From Effrenium voratum (lineage: Eukaryota; Sar; Dinophyceae; Suessiales; Symbiodiniaceae): 64,000 bases of DNA. Below, one piece after another: positions 13,816 to 24,200 of the stretch. The position numbers and the translations under genes are program-made. The notes under the pieces were generated by a model. That model was not told the origin of the DNA, did not search any database, and saw nothing but the letters and a program-made list of their open reading frames with translations. Position 1 is the first letter of the stretch. Each line of letters begins with the position of its first letter. The stretch spans positions 231,001-295,000 of the forward strand of contig CAUJNA010003090.1 of assembly GCA_963377175.1 (NCBI GenBank), written 5' to 3'.

Positions 13816-16800
13816 CAGAGCCAGAGACAGAGCCAGAATCAGAGAAACAGAGAAAGAGACAGACAGAGAGAGCGACGGCGAGAGAGAGAAAGACAGAGAC
13901 TGAGAAAGAGAGACACAGAAAGACAGAGAGAGAGAGAGAGAAATAGCAAGAAAGTGAGAGAGTAGAGAGGTTCGAATTAGGGTACCCTTTTTCGGTAGAG
14001 GGGCGCGGACAGGAAGGAGACAGGGAGACAGAAAGAGGAGATTGAGGAGAGAGAGGCTTGGGGGGATGGGGAGGATGGGGAGCAGAGGGAGGGAGAGAGG
14101 ACGACAGAACGCACGAGGGAGACAAGGCAGAGAGGAAGAAGAAGAAAAGGGAGAGGACAATGTCGGCGGACTGAGCCGGAGGTTCTAAAGTTTCAACCAG
14201 CCCCATGTAATGTGTTGTTTTAACACGGGCTGGAACTATGTCGCCCAAATCCCAATGAGCCCTTTGCACGGGCTTGGCCTAGGAAAGGCCCCATTCTCCA
14301 CTTCAGAGCTTTCAGCCACGGACCCAAAACAGCCATAGCTTTACAACCCAAATGGTATGGTAGCAAATAACTGACGGTGTTTTGCAGCCCCCTACTAAAA
14401 AAGAACAGAACCCAAAAAACAACAACAAAAAAACTGAAAGCTTGCCAGCAGGAAGATAGGTGATGTTGAATGGGCCGCTCAATCCGTTCAGCGGCCCCGG
14501 AATAAAAGCCACATTGACATGTTTCGGCTGCTCGCCTTTGCTCACAAGACATTTGGGTCAACTTGGCGTCTCACTTCCGTGGATGGGCCAAGCAAAGTCC
14601 GAACTGCTCAAGTGCTAAGCTGGTCTTCCCAAAAAGCATTCAAATTCCGGGAGCCCAGAAAGTGAGTTCCTAAAAGAGCCTCAGGAACCAGACGGATTGC
14701 ACGCCACGAAACTTCACGGAAACCTCCCCATGTGCCACAGGCCTGCGCGGCGCTTCTTCACAGCGAATCGAGCTTGCCGGTACATCCTGAGGCTTCGGTT
14801 TCGGTACATGGCCAAATGGGTGTGGGTCAAAAATAAGTACCCAAAATGGAACCCTTGTAAATGGAAACAATGACTACAACCTGCGGTCCCCTGGTGGCTT
14901 CATTTTGACCCATACCCGTACCACGTGTGGTTGTGTCCAAAGTTAGAAGGATTCTTGCGCCCGTTCAGATCTTCCGGCACGACTTCTGGCCTGGCGGATT
15001 TATTAATCCGAGGAATTGTTAGGCGAATTCTGGCTTGAGGGGTAAACTGGGGCATGTGCCAGCCCAATCTCCCTTGGGGGTCCCTTTGTTTCTTGACCAA
15101 CCAATCATTTGTTGGGAAGGTAAAATGGGTTACGGTCAAAAAACGCTGGGTTTGGGGATGGAAAATCGGGGCCCCGGTATTCGCAAACCATTCTCTAGAA
15201 TGCATTTGTTCAAGGGGTCAAAAGGGGACAGTTGTTCTACCGACCCGATTCAGCAGAATGGGATTGTAGGGTATAAAACCAAGTCCTGAGATTTCTGAAT
15301 CAGACCTGGCAGGGTTGCGTGCTCAGCACCTTCAACGCCCACCACCAAAAAGGGGTTCCCCACCAATTCGCTAGTTGCCGCTCTTCTTGTTTTGCCCGCG
15401 CCCGTCCTCTTGTACTCCATTTCCCCGAAGGCGGTCATCGGAAAAACATAGGACTCCTCCAAACGAATTGAATGCCCGAGGGTCCCGTGAGGATACCCCC
15501 GCCCCCCAAAAAGACACTTAGCGCCGTTCAAGAAAGGACCCCTGTGTTTGACAACCCAGTCAACATGGTCAGTGTCCTTTGGTTTCGCTTTCAAAAAAGA
15601 AACTAAGTCACTAGGGCGCCCTTTCCAACGGAAATGCACAGCTGCCAGCCTTTTGCGGAGGACCGTCTTCCAAACTCCCCAGCAAGGGATCTTCTGGATG
15701 AGCCCACTCGCTTTACCCCCAGGTGACTGGATCAAAATGAAACGACATCCTCAGAATCACCACTTGGAGTGGTGGGTCAAAGAATTTAAGGGAATGACAT
15801 AAGGTACCTTCAAAGAATCATGCCTCGCAGGGTTGTCCTAGTGCCATCTTTGGGAAAGGTCGGCCAAGAGGTCATCCTCTACAAGAACCAGGGCTTCAAA
15901 TCCGAATCCACACCACCAACCCCAGCCACCATGTACGAGTTATTTGAACTTTTGGTTCAATCTTTGGTTCCCAAAGCAACCCCCAAGCTTCAGGGCTTCA
16001 AATCCGAATCCAAGCCAACCCAAGCCATCGCTCGTCCAGCCTCTTTGCCCGGGATCAGGGAGGCAAAGTCCTCGAGCTTCTCGGGCACACAAGGCACCAC
16101 ATCCTTCAAGCAAGGGCTGTGGATCACAAAATAAATAGGTACCCGAACATATGGAACCCTGGTAAACAAAAAAACACAGAAAATAGATGGAACCCTGATA
16201 AATGGTAATATGGATTTTACACCGCGGTCCTTGGATTCATTGCGGGTCAAAAAATAGGGCAACCCGGTAACCCCAACATGCGCATACCCACATTGCACAT
16301 GGCTTGACCTGGGCTGATGGGTTGTTTCTTTCTTTACAGCACCAAGAAGGCCTCCCACCAGGTACCTTGAGTCAGGGAAACGCGAAAAGCAAGTCGTTCG
16401 ATAGAACTGGGCAGGTGTACCGTGAATCGAAGCTGAGCCATCTTTTAAAGTAATCACGTGGATTTTTCATGCCAATACGTTGTATAAAATAAGCGCATGC
16501 CTAACATCAAAGCCGAGTCGTCTCCCACCAAGCTTCCAAGGGATATTTAAGCTAACACCCCCCCACTTTCGACCCCAAAGAAGGTCCATGCTTTGAGATT
16601 GGCACTTGGTTCCCACTGTTTAAACAGTGGTTCCTGCTTAGACAATTGGGCCTGTGGTGTTCAAAGATACCCTCTTTCCAAAAATGATGGAAGTGGACGA
16701 TTTGAAGGCTTCCCCGAAAGGAAAGTCCCCTTCCAAAACCCTTCTGTCAGCTTCTATGATCGTCGGATAGAGGGTACGTAGTGGTTCCAACCATGTTGAA

Positions 16801-19800
16801 ACAGTTGGCACAACCCTGTCAAATGGCACGAGGGTGGCATTGTGGCCAATATGTTCAAACCAATCTTGTCATATTGTTCAAACAAGCTCCTTTTGGCTTC
16901 CTTGCAAATGATGCGACCAAAGGCTGGTTCTTCCAACACGTAGGTAGGACCCCAAGAATGGGGCGCGTTTTCCTTTTGACCTCCTTTAATACCAGCGCAA
17001 ACCAATTGGGCACTCACAGGCACAGCCTTCCGATTTTCCAACAGGCACCTAAGGCGCTATGAGAGTGCAGGCAAAATGCTCCAGTGAGAACTACTCACTG
17101 GCTGCTGCGTTGAGCCACCAACCCTGTCCTCCTTTGGGATGGCAAAGGATACCGGCAGGAACCGCGCGCCCGCGCACACACGGGGCCGCGGGGCATTGAA
17201 AGGCACCTTCTCCTCGTAGAACCTGAGACTTGGCATAGTGATCCCCTCTGGTTTCCTTCTGTTTCCTGCTGGTTCCCTGAAATATTGGTTCCTTTTGGTT
17301 CCCCTTGCTACATAAAATGCTTGGTTTTCTTTTGGTTCCCTTGAAATTCCACCCAAAAGGGGTCCGGCATATTGGAGAAACGCCTTGGGTTGGGGAATGA
17401 AAAATCCGCTTCAGCATCATCCATTGCTCATACATCCAAATGATTATTGAGGGCACCTCCCTTTTTCTGGTTTTAAGAGGCAACCAAAAAGGAAAACCAA
17501 ACTAAAGATCATGCACTTTCGGGGCCATGTTCCGGTTAGTTCCTTTTGACGCCGAATGAACAAGGGCAGAAATGAGCCATGGTCCAGCTTCAAAGTTCAA
17601 GTTGGCATTCTCAGTATGGACGGGTATAAAACCACAAATTCAAACTTGTATTGCAGTATATTATACCCCCTAAGACCCCTATATTAAAACAACAAAAAAA
17701 CAACCGAGGGGTTGATTCATACTGTGTCCACGTTTCATCGCGAGCTCTTCGCCCCAAAACTCGGCAGATGCGTCAGCGAGTCACGCCAAAGGCGGGCTGC
17801 CGGAGAGGCAGCGCAGGCCGTAGGGCGGCGCCCCCGGGGCCCAGAAGCCGGCGGCCAAGGCCTGGGCTAACGCGCTTGGTCAACGCTCCTAGGTCCTCCA
17901 GTAGAGAGGTTGGAATAAGGGTGGCCTTTTTGCCGTAGTCTATTTTAGTAGGGGAACCCTCCCCCAAACAAGGGTAGATACGCACCACTGGGGGACCTAG
18001 GCGCGTTTGGGAGGCGGCGTCTTTGTTGGGGTCCGAAGGTGGTGGTGTTCATGGTGTTTTTCTTTTAAAGCCACCAACAAAGCGTCGCTTTTGTTAGGGG
18101 TCCTCCCAAGGTGTTTTTTTCATGATGGCTTTCCTTTAACGCCCCAACAAGGGGGATCCTCACAATACACAAACTCAGCTTTGGCCATGTCGACTTTTCG
18201 GATGTTCAAAACATGGACCCCCCAAAACCCACACGGTCAACACTCATTTTGGGTCACCTGGGTGTTTCCAAATCACATTTTGGGTCATGCGGCGTCGAAA
18301 CACGGGAATTCTCTTTGGAGATCCGAGCCGCTGAAATGGGCTCGTCAACTTGCAGTTTTCAGCCCGCCTTGTGACCTCCTGCTAAAAAACCCGGCACCCC
18401 CGACCCAGAGACCTCCGGCCACGGCAAAGGATTACCAGGGCATAGTTCGGGGAATACATCAAAATGGGTGTATCTGTTGTAGGGGGCTTCCAACATGGCT
18501 TCAGTTTTTTCTCTTGGTGCCTTAAAACCAAATGGATATCTTCAACAGAAGACACACCCAAATAAAGCCTCAACCCATTGGCCAAGGGGTTCTTTGGGGA
18601 GGGGGGTTGCAAGGTCCCTGACCACGGTTCATTCTCTAAACTGCTAAGTTGACTGGCTAGTGACGAATCTGTTTGGCAAGAACAATGCGGGAGCTGTGTC
18701 CATGCAAAGTGGAAAACGGAAATAACAAAAGGCGGGCTCACACAAAGCATCTAAGGGACGGAAAGGCAGTCCAAGGAAAAACCCTTCTTCGAAGACTAGC
18801 AACCTTGGCAAACGCCTACAAACGTCACCCTCTGTGGCAACAACTCTTAGGCCTTACAGAGCCTTACAGTAGACTGAAACGATGAAAGTCTGGCAAAGCT
18901 TTCAAGGTGTGGAGGCTGAACAAATAGGCAAATGCAAAGCAAGTGAACCAACCGGAGCCAGCCACATCCAACAAGACACCTGCAAATTCTTTCAAGTTGA
19001 AGGGTGTCCCTTGCTCCCAGCTCGCAATATACAGGGCCTTACTTTGTTGAATTTGAAGAACGACTCACCAGGCACCCCGCTCTACCGGCTGGACAGGTAC
19101 TGGGAATTCTACTTGATGTGCTGCTGATGACCCTGGTTGATAAGTCTCCTAGGATCTCCTAGGTTTTACCCAACATACAACCCAATTGCGGGACTGATCA
19201 ACCAGCGTCAAATGCTGGCAAAAAGACTGTTTTCTGCAGGTTTGTACTGAATATGAACAGAACCAAAACACAGACAAATACCGGAACATTTGATCCAACA
19301 ACAATGAAGTAATCGAACAGCCTTCCCAAGTACCCAGACTGAGAACAAAAGCCTTGGAAGCGGTGTCTGGGTGCCTCTTGACGAGGAGGGCGGGGGTCAT
19401 GCAATAACCAGAGCCCAGACCCTCAGTGGCCATGGAATTGCAAGGGCACAGTTTTTTGGGGGTTGGTTGAAAAGGGAATCAAACCCGTTCCAGAAAAAAT
19501 GGACAAAGGCTTGGTCTGGGACAACAACCATGAAATCCTTGAGAAAAACCGAACACAAAGATTCCCAGCAACAACAGAGCCGGACACCCAGAGGAACATT
19601 GGTTTCAGGAGGCCTGCATCTGTGTCACATGTTCTTGTCTCAAAAAAGGGCAACCCACAATTCCCGTTTTGGACCTCCAAACAAGTGGCGCTGGATCATT
19701 GAGCTGATACTAAACTGCAATGCTTGAAGGGGAAACTAAAACAAAACAGGTGGTATCCCCAAAAGCCCAGGAACCACCCGGAACCCCTGAAGGCTGTTCC

Positions 19801-21236
19801 GACTCACCCCAGAGCTTACTGGGCAGAGACCCCATAGCTGTCAGCTGTTGCAAAAGAATACATCCAAAAACCCAGGGGATCAGTTAAAAAGCTGGCATGT
19901 CCATCTTTCGGGAAACAAATCAACAAAAGGTATCATGAATCGAGTTAGACCCAGTGATAGAACGTATTGTTTGCTTCAGTTTGACTGGTTAAATAAAACA
20001 AATGTATCCAAAGTCTACCCAGGTACCGCTGGGTCTCTGGGTTGACCTAACCGGTCCCAGACGCAAGGTCCAGCGCCAGCCACCGCATGGCCCGCCCATG
20101 CCGGCCACGCGGCTTGTGGTAGCGCCCAAGATATCGGTCCCTTTTGGTAGGTCTTCGGGAAACCAACCTGAACACTCACTTGTTCGCGGTGATGTGTCAT
20201 TTGTCACCTCTTGGCTTTAAAGGAAAAGGGGTGCTGACAATGTCATTATTGCGGTTGTTCATGTTTTCCTAAACAACCTGGAAGGAGAGTAACTCAACGA
20301 CACACCTTGTTTTGCGGTGGTTGTCTTAACACACTCCTCAGTTGACCAAATTATCCTAAGGGCTCATGACCATCCTTGATAAACATGCTGAACCAAACTC
20401 TACCCGCAAAAAGGGAAGTGTCCCTGCCTCAAAACAAAGCTGTGCCTTATATTGAGTGACGAGGGGTTTGACGAACCAAAGACCAACCATTCGACTCGCT
20501 TTGGGACCCATGGCCTTGCGATGTCTGCTTCCCTGTCAACCGTTCACCGCACTGTGAAACACATCTGCGCTTCTTTGGCTGCGAGCCAAGCATAGGTCTC
20601 CAAAATGGGCTGTGAATGGAAACGTGAATTAAAAGCTGCGGTCTGGCGGTTGAACCTTTTGACCCATACCCATTTCAAGAAGTAAAGAGTTTTCAGGCGT
20701 CATCAGTGAGTTCATTCTGCCCCGATCAAAGGGCTCGCGCAAAGACATCAACTCGAGGTGTCCCTCTGCAATGGACCTCAGAACTGACTGCTGAACCATC
20801 ATTGGCATTCGGCGCAGGCAGAATTTTCAACTAAGCATCGATTGGAATCGGGGTGGCCGAACAAATGGTGAAATTCAGGCAAATGAGCATGACAAATTCA
20901 GGGTTCCCTATGATAGGCATGTGACAGAATGGCTCCTAATTATTGACAATTCACATGTAATCTCAGTACACGTGCTCTCTCTCTCATAACCATGAGAACC
21001 CTCAGATCCGGTCTATCGTTACCTCCATTTTGCTTAAGTCTCTTGAACAAATACATGTGTCCAGTAGTGAAATCGATTCCCTTTGAAACCAACAGGGGAA
21101 AATAAACAACATATTCAGTTCAGCCCCAGTGGACGGTGGAAATTCGAGCAAGTCTAAGCGCGGCACACAGGTGTAGGGTCGGCACACCGATGGGTCCCCT
21201 CCAGGAGCACACCAGCCGGCGCAGCTCCAAATGCAC
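181..21236 (-). CDS. Gene A: glycosyltransferase-like protein ([11 protein letters not shown] family), 16 exons, partial at left edge
   Basis: Exons, in transcript order: 21236-21184, 20140-20052, 17866-17785, 17222-17153, 15456-15407, 14786-14743, 12282-12239, 11222-11152, 9195-9123, 8857-8816, 7758-7682, 6348-6273, 5517-about 5400, 3254-3139, 1251-1218, 279-181. Apart from the 5.4 kb donor, which is open, all joins keep frame. In order the protein shows [81 protein letters not shown] and [12 protein letters not shown]. From memory this motif order belongs to a family of glycosyltransferase-like proteins common in dinoflagellates, haptophytes and diatoms; the GW-x2-R-x-YEIL block resembles the nucleotide-sugar end of GT1/exostosin-type folds. 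Substrate and location are unknown. The start lies upstream of 21236 and the end beyond base 1. Exon assembly is seen in sequence; the family name is recall and the activity is inference. Confidence 0.72.
1218..1251 (-). CDS. Gene A exon 15
   Basis: This small exon has acceptor GCTCAG|GTTTGATG and donor CTG|GCGCTA (GC). With two bases from the previous exon it reads [12 protein letters not shown], the family's F-D-x-V-V block. Confidence 0.72.
2697..2740 (+). repeat. Dispersed core, family C
   Basis: GTTTTTTGCAGCCTCTACTA, then AAAATGAACAGAGTCAAAGA. The same block recurs at 14380, 19228, 48049 and 57500. Confidence 0.55.
3139..3254 (-). CDS. Gene A exon 14
   Basis: The frame reads [20 protein letters not shown] then [18 protein letters not shown], with strong third-position GC. 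The acceptor is CACCCAG|TCG and the donor GTGTC|GTCGAG. The 10 residues between NR and FD match the family spacing, which supports this donor over nearby alternatives. Confidence 0.75.
3343..3447 (+). repeat. GGAT/GGTT simple repeat
   Basis: Imperfect GGAT, GATA and GGTT units lie in the intron between gene A exons 13 and 14. The open frame on the other strand is a repeat translation. Confidence 0.9.
4084..4195 (+). repeat. GGGTT/GGGT simple repeat
   Basis: It begins with GGGTGGGC-type units and continues as at least six GGGTT units. The unit resembles some telomere repeats, but the run is short, interstitial and inside a gene A intron. Confidence 0.88.
5400..5517 (-). CDS. Gene A exon 13 (3' boundary uncertain)
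   Basis: The acceptor TTCCAG|GTGGAC opens [19 protein letters not shown], then [20 protein letters not shown]. Codon bias stays coding-like to about 5400. The in-frame donor is unresolved: AAA|GTGCAG, ACG|GTACTG and AAT|GATTTT all keep phase 0. The start joins exactly to GSGL of the previous exon. Confidence 0.7.
5618..5740 (+). repeat. Dispersed inverted-end element, family B
   Basis: One end reads GTGTGGGTCAACAAAATGG and the other TTTTGACCCATATCCATATG, which are near-complementary. The middle carries the family's CGGTCT-x-CTGGTGG core. It lies just upstream of gene A exon 13, inside the intron. Confidence 0.65.
6273..6348 (-). CDS. Gene A exon 12
   Basis: With two bases from the previous exon it reads [20 protein letters not shown] and then LLGSGL. 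The donor is CTG|GTGCCT (GT). The HGLR-x-LLG motif is a family hallmark before the VDFP segment. Confidence 0.78.
7682..7758 (-). CDS. Gene A exon 11
   Basis: The acceptor is CGGCAG|GCG and the donor TTGGA|GCCATG (GC). It reads [20 protein letters not shown] then AGCAL. It joins HLTTE of the previous exon to give HLTTEALARYIL, a recognisable family block. Confidence 0.8.
8816..8857 (-). CDS. Gene A exon 10 (14 codons)
   Basis: This is a phase-0 microexon with acceptor TCCCAG|GCC and donor GAG|GCGAGG (GC). It reads [14 protein letters not shown] and bridges YATL and ALARYIL with the spacing expected for the family. Confidence 0.82.
9123..9195 (-). CDS. Gene A exon 9
   Basis: After a split arginine codon (AG|G) it reads [20 protein letters not shown] and then YATL. 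The donor is CTA|GCGGCT (GC). Third-position GC is much higher than in the flanks. Confidence 0.8.
9845..10060 (+). repeat. Imperfect CTG-rich repeat
   Basis: It consists of degenerate TGCTGCTGCA units, with TGCTGCAGGCCGAGACT present twice about 100 bases apart. It lies in the intron between gene A exons 8 and 9. Confidence 0.75.
11152..11222 (-). CDS. Gene A exon 8
   Basis: The acceptor is CCAAG|GTG and the donor CTCAG|GCAGAG (GC). It reads [20 protein letters not shown] then TLL. It directly continues YEILSCGS, the position where this family has a V-P-x-F/I loop. Confidence 0.8.
12239..12282 (-). CDS. Gene A exon 7, [11 protein letters not shown] motif
   Basis: It has a clean pyrimidine tract and acceptor CCGACAG|GG. 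With one base from the previous exon it reads [15 protein letters not shown]. The donor TCC|GAAGCT (GA) is needed to stay in frame with VPYI. This is the most diagnostic exon of gene A. Confidence 0.8.
12975..13068 (+). repeat. tRNA-derived SINE-like element with 14-base inverted ends
   Basis: The ends AATTGGTGGTTTGG and CCAAACCACCAATT are perfect reverse complements. Inside is CACTACAAGACC followed by the pol III B-box-like GGTTCAAATCC. It lies in the intron between gene A exons 6 and 7. Related copies occur at 15855, 40768, 43089, 46087 and 57722. Confidence 0.7.
13147..13197 (+). other. tRNA-like hairpin or degraded tRNA/SINE
   Basis: GAGCCGG pairs with CCGGCTC, and inside them CAGGGG pairs with CCCCTG. 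GGCTCGATTCC matches the pol III B-box consensus at 10 of 11 positions. A full cloverleaf with a proper T stem cannot be drawn, so this is not called a functional tRNA. Confidence 0.45.
13729..14170 (+). repeat. GA-rich array
   Basis: GA dinucleotides with C and A interruptions run for about 440 bases in the intron between gene A exons 6 and 7. On the transcript strand this is a long CT tract. The long serine/leucine frames here are repeat translations. Confidence 0.92.
14380..14425 (+). repeat. Dispersed core, family C
   Basis: TTTTGCAGCCCCCTACTAAA is followed by AAGAACAGAACCCAAAAAAC. This is the closest match to the 2697 copy. Confidence 0.55.
14743..14786 (-). CDS. Gene A exon 6
   Basis: The acceptor is CTCAG|GATGTA and the donor GCAG|GCCTGT (GC). 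It reads (R)[14 protein letters not shown](G), with both boundary codons split. It places a basic FAVKK stretch just before GWETMR, as in the family. Confidence 0.78.
14819..14916 (+). repeat. Dispersed inverted-end element, family B (type copy)
   Basis: The ends GGTGTGGGTCAAAAAT and CATTTTGACCCATACC are near-perfect inverted repeats of 16 bases. The element is about 98 bases long and lies close upstream of gene A exon 6, inside the intron. Related copies are at 5618, 16121 and 20601. Confidence 0.72.
15407..15456 (-). CDS. Gene A exon 5
   Basis: The acceptor is TTGGAG|GAG and the donor AAGAG|GACGGG (GA). It reads [16 protein letters not shown] plus a split R. Both intron ends carry AG|GA, so the exact cut is ambiguous by up to two bases. 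Confidence 0.7.
15855..15912 (+). repeat. SINE-like fragment
   Basis: CATCCTCTACAAGAACCAGG is followed by GCTTCAAATCC, the same layout as the copies at 40768 and 43089. Only the B-box half is clear. Confidence 0.5.
16121..16260 (+). repeat. Dispersed inverted-end element, family B (longer copy)
   Basis: It shares AATAGGTACCCGAA near one end, TGGAACCCTGATAAATGG in the middle, and GCGGTCC-x-TGG before GGGTCAAAAAATAGGG. The ends are less regular than in the 14819 copy. Confidence 0.5.
17153..17222 (-). CDS. Gene A exon 4
   Basis: The acceptor is TCTCAG|GTTCTA and the donor CCG|GTATCC (GT). It reads [20 protein letters not shown] then FLP. The phase matches the previous exon exactly (GC + G gives alanine). 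Confidence 0.75.
17785..17866 (-). CDS. Gene A exon 3
   Basis: The acceptor is CGTTAG|CC and the donor TTGGC|GTGACT (GT). It reads (A)[19 protein letters not shown], then LSGSPPL(A). GC content is very high compared with the flanking introns. Confidence 0.72.
20052..20140 (-). CDS. Gene A exon 2
   Basis: The acceptor is AAAAG|GGACC and the donor GACCG|GTTAGG (GT). It reads [20 protein letters not shown] then LALDLASGT. The frame was chosen because it joins both neighbours; two other frames are also open here. Confidence 0.6.
20601..20674 (+). repeat. Dispersed inverted-end element, family B (partial)
   Basis: CAAAATGGGCTGTGAATGGA, then GCTGCGGTCTGGCGG and TTTTGACCCATACCCATTT, follow the order seen at 14819. 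One end is shortened. Confidence 0.5.
21184..21236 (-). CDS. Gene A first recognised exon
   Basis: The acceptor is GCCAG|GTGCAT and the donor GGTGT|GCCGAC (GC). It reads [17 protein letters not shown] plus a split V. It starts in phase 0, so more coding exons are expected upstream; none was securely placed. Confidence 0.58.
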
Positions 21237-24200
21237 CTGGCTCCCTCCAACTGGAGCGATAGCCCAACTCGAACGAAACCGAAGCGTTTGAACAGGGGTT
21301 CTTACATTATACATCTGAATAGTGCCTTGTAAATGGTGGTTTCCCTTGATGTTTGTGGAAAAAGCCATGTTTCAAATGGGCAAACCGTATCTTTTCAGGA
21401 GCCCTGTTGAAACATCCGGGTTTCCTTAACCCAGTGCTTCCAGTTGCCAGCCACTGGTAACAGTCTAGGTTTGTACATGGTTTTCACCGGCCTACTAACC
21501 TACTAGAGTGGCTTAAGTGGAAGCTCTGGGTAAGAGAGCGTCTGGTCCTTACGAAGCCCAAGCCTGATTGCTTCCAGTCCCTCGATTTATTTCAAGAACC
21601 CAATGGAATTGTAACGGGAACCCAACGGAAACAAACCAATCTCCTACCTGGATCTCATCCTGAGCGACCCTGTCCAGAGGAAATCAAGTTCGTCGCTTCA
21701 ACAAGGCCAACTGGAAAGGGCGCCCTTCATTCTCCCAAACAGATGGTCTACACGCAACTTCTGGGGTGGCGCATTTGGTCTGAAAAATGGGTTACACCTG
21801 CCGCACAATGTAGCTCTAAAAGTGCCGCAAGCTATCCACTCTTGCGTTCCTCTGAAAATGAGCAGTAGGGCTGCCATTGCGCCCAAAGTTGTGGCTGATA
21901 TCGCGCCATGACAAAGAAAGATCATGGGTGGTATTGAACGGGAAACCCAATATGCTCTGCGAGCCACAGGCAACACGATTGAACCCATCAGTTGAAAACC
22001 AATGTTGGAACATCCAGGCAACCATACAAGTAAACTGAAAGTCTGCGGCTGGACATGTGAATCACAAGTAGCTGGCTCCAAATGCTTGTTGCAGTTTTGA
22101 TTTAACAACCTGGCCAGATCCTGCTGGTGGAAACTGTGCGAACTCTCCTTGTTCACTCATTCAACGTAGTCTTCCAAGGGGTTGCACCTCTCCCTCCCCC
22201 AACCCTGAGAAGAAGCAGCAAACAAGACCACACACTTGGAGAAGCACATCTTTGATCTAGAAGGCGTGCCCAGAAGACGTCACCGGATAAGGGGTGGCTG
22301 TTGTTCGCCCACTTGGTCATTCGCAAAACAAAGGCGAGGGCAACGGAAAGGTGACAAAAGTAGCGACACCTTTTGCAGTTGGAGGCCCATGCTTTGGTGG
22401 CCGCAAACCAGCGAACACGTTTGGCACCGAAGAGAACGTGACAAACCGCCTCCAACAGCTGTTGGCCCACTTGTCAATGAAGCAATGAATCTCCAATTGT
22501 TTTTCCTGGCGGTTTTCCTGTACAACCAACCAAACAAGGGGTTCCCTTGACAAAAGGCACACCCATGTGGGAATGTGTCAAAGCGTCGTCCCAATGATTG
22601 ACGTCCTGGCTGGGTTTCCTAACCAACCCCAAAAGGGTCAAGTTGAACACACCCGCGCGTAACGTCCGGGGGGGTTCGATCGCAGAACTCTGCACTGTCG
22701 ATCGATTCTCTCGCTGAGCCCGTGGCGTCATCTCTCACCATCGTGTTGGCACAAGTCACGAGCTGGGTCTGACTTACCCCAATGTGGAACTGGGGCCGTG
22801 TGTTGTTTAAGGGCAACGTTGACCCCGTATTAATCAACCCCAGTTTATAGGGGGGTGTCCCAGGGTGTAGTGGGGAATCATCACTCTTGGAGGGGAACAC
22901 CCTTGTATTAAGGACATTGCCCTCTTCAGTCTTGGTCTAAAGGGAAAGCGACTGAACAGAGCCTTGCTGAATTTTGGAAGCATGGATCCAAGGTCAAAAG
23001 GCTTGGCCGCAGCTCTCATGCAGCGAGTACCAGGAGATGCTTTCAGCAGTTTCTGCAGCTTCTTGCAGGGCCAGAGAGTGTTGAGAACTTCGTTAAAAGG
23101 CAGTCAAGGGGCTATATCCGTTGTTGACAGCATGCTCTCCAACTCTATGGCTGTGCCTTTGATTCTTGTCAAGGCGCCGACGGAAGAAGAATCCGGAGAC
23201 TGGAGGGAGCAGGAGGAAGAAGCCTCTTCCGAAAGAGAACCGGAATGACACCTGGCTGTTCAATTGCACTTGCAATCTTCCTCCAATCACCTTCCCTTGT
23301 CCTAGGCCTGGATGGCATCTGAATCTCTCTGGGACATGTTGCAACCGTCTTCACCTCGGCTACCGCCACATCCACTTGAGCCAAACGAATGTGCGGATGG
23401 AAAAAGCAATGTCTCACGACATACAATATGTTATGGGTCAAACTGAGATGTCCTGCAAACACCTCAATTTCTGTTTACTTCTTAGAGGGACAACTAAAAG
23501 AATTACAAAAAAAAAGCAAACTGGCAAGGCTAGTTAAGTCTGGCAATGTGGTAAGCTAATCTTAAGCTCCACAATAGAATTGACATGTTTCTTTGGCTGA
23601 ATGCAACCAGGTCTTGCCTCTTCTGGTTTCCATCCAGGCTTGCTCCTTTTACTGATGATGCAGACACTAGTGCCAAAGAGCCTGGACATTTGAGTAGCTG
23701 GCGGCAAAGGACTTGTGGTTTAATATTCAAAAAGGGGGTGTTCCAGAACTAAGGTACAGTCAAATGAACGTCGGAACAGAAAGGGTTGGAAACGGCCTGC
23801 AACAAACTGAGATATGGAAAAACCTTAAAAATGAGTTGGTGGACACAAATACCCAGTAGAGATTGTCCGCCAAAGGGTTTCCAGCTGTTTTTCATGCCAA
23901 CCCAGGGCTGATAAACAAAGCCAACGCCTTGCTGCACTTTTGATTTGGGTTTCTACACATGCCGTAAGTCTTGCCTCTTTTGACAGAGGAATAGTGCCGC
24001 TGGTGTTGTTTGGGGAGTTCCTGCAGATCAAAAGCAAAGCTGTAGAACCATATTTGACGAAATCGCCTCGCACCGCTTTGAACCGTGGAAAACAATTATA
24101 TATGTGTGTTGTTGGTATTTACAGAAAAATCATCACTCCAAGGTTTCTTTCGTGGTGCAGGATTTTGTACATCCACAGTATGGCTGGCGGCAAATGGCCT

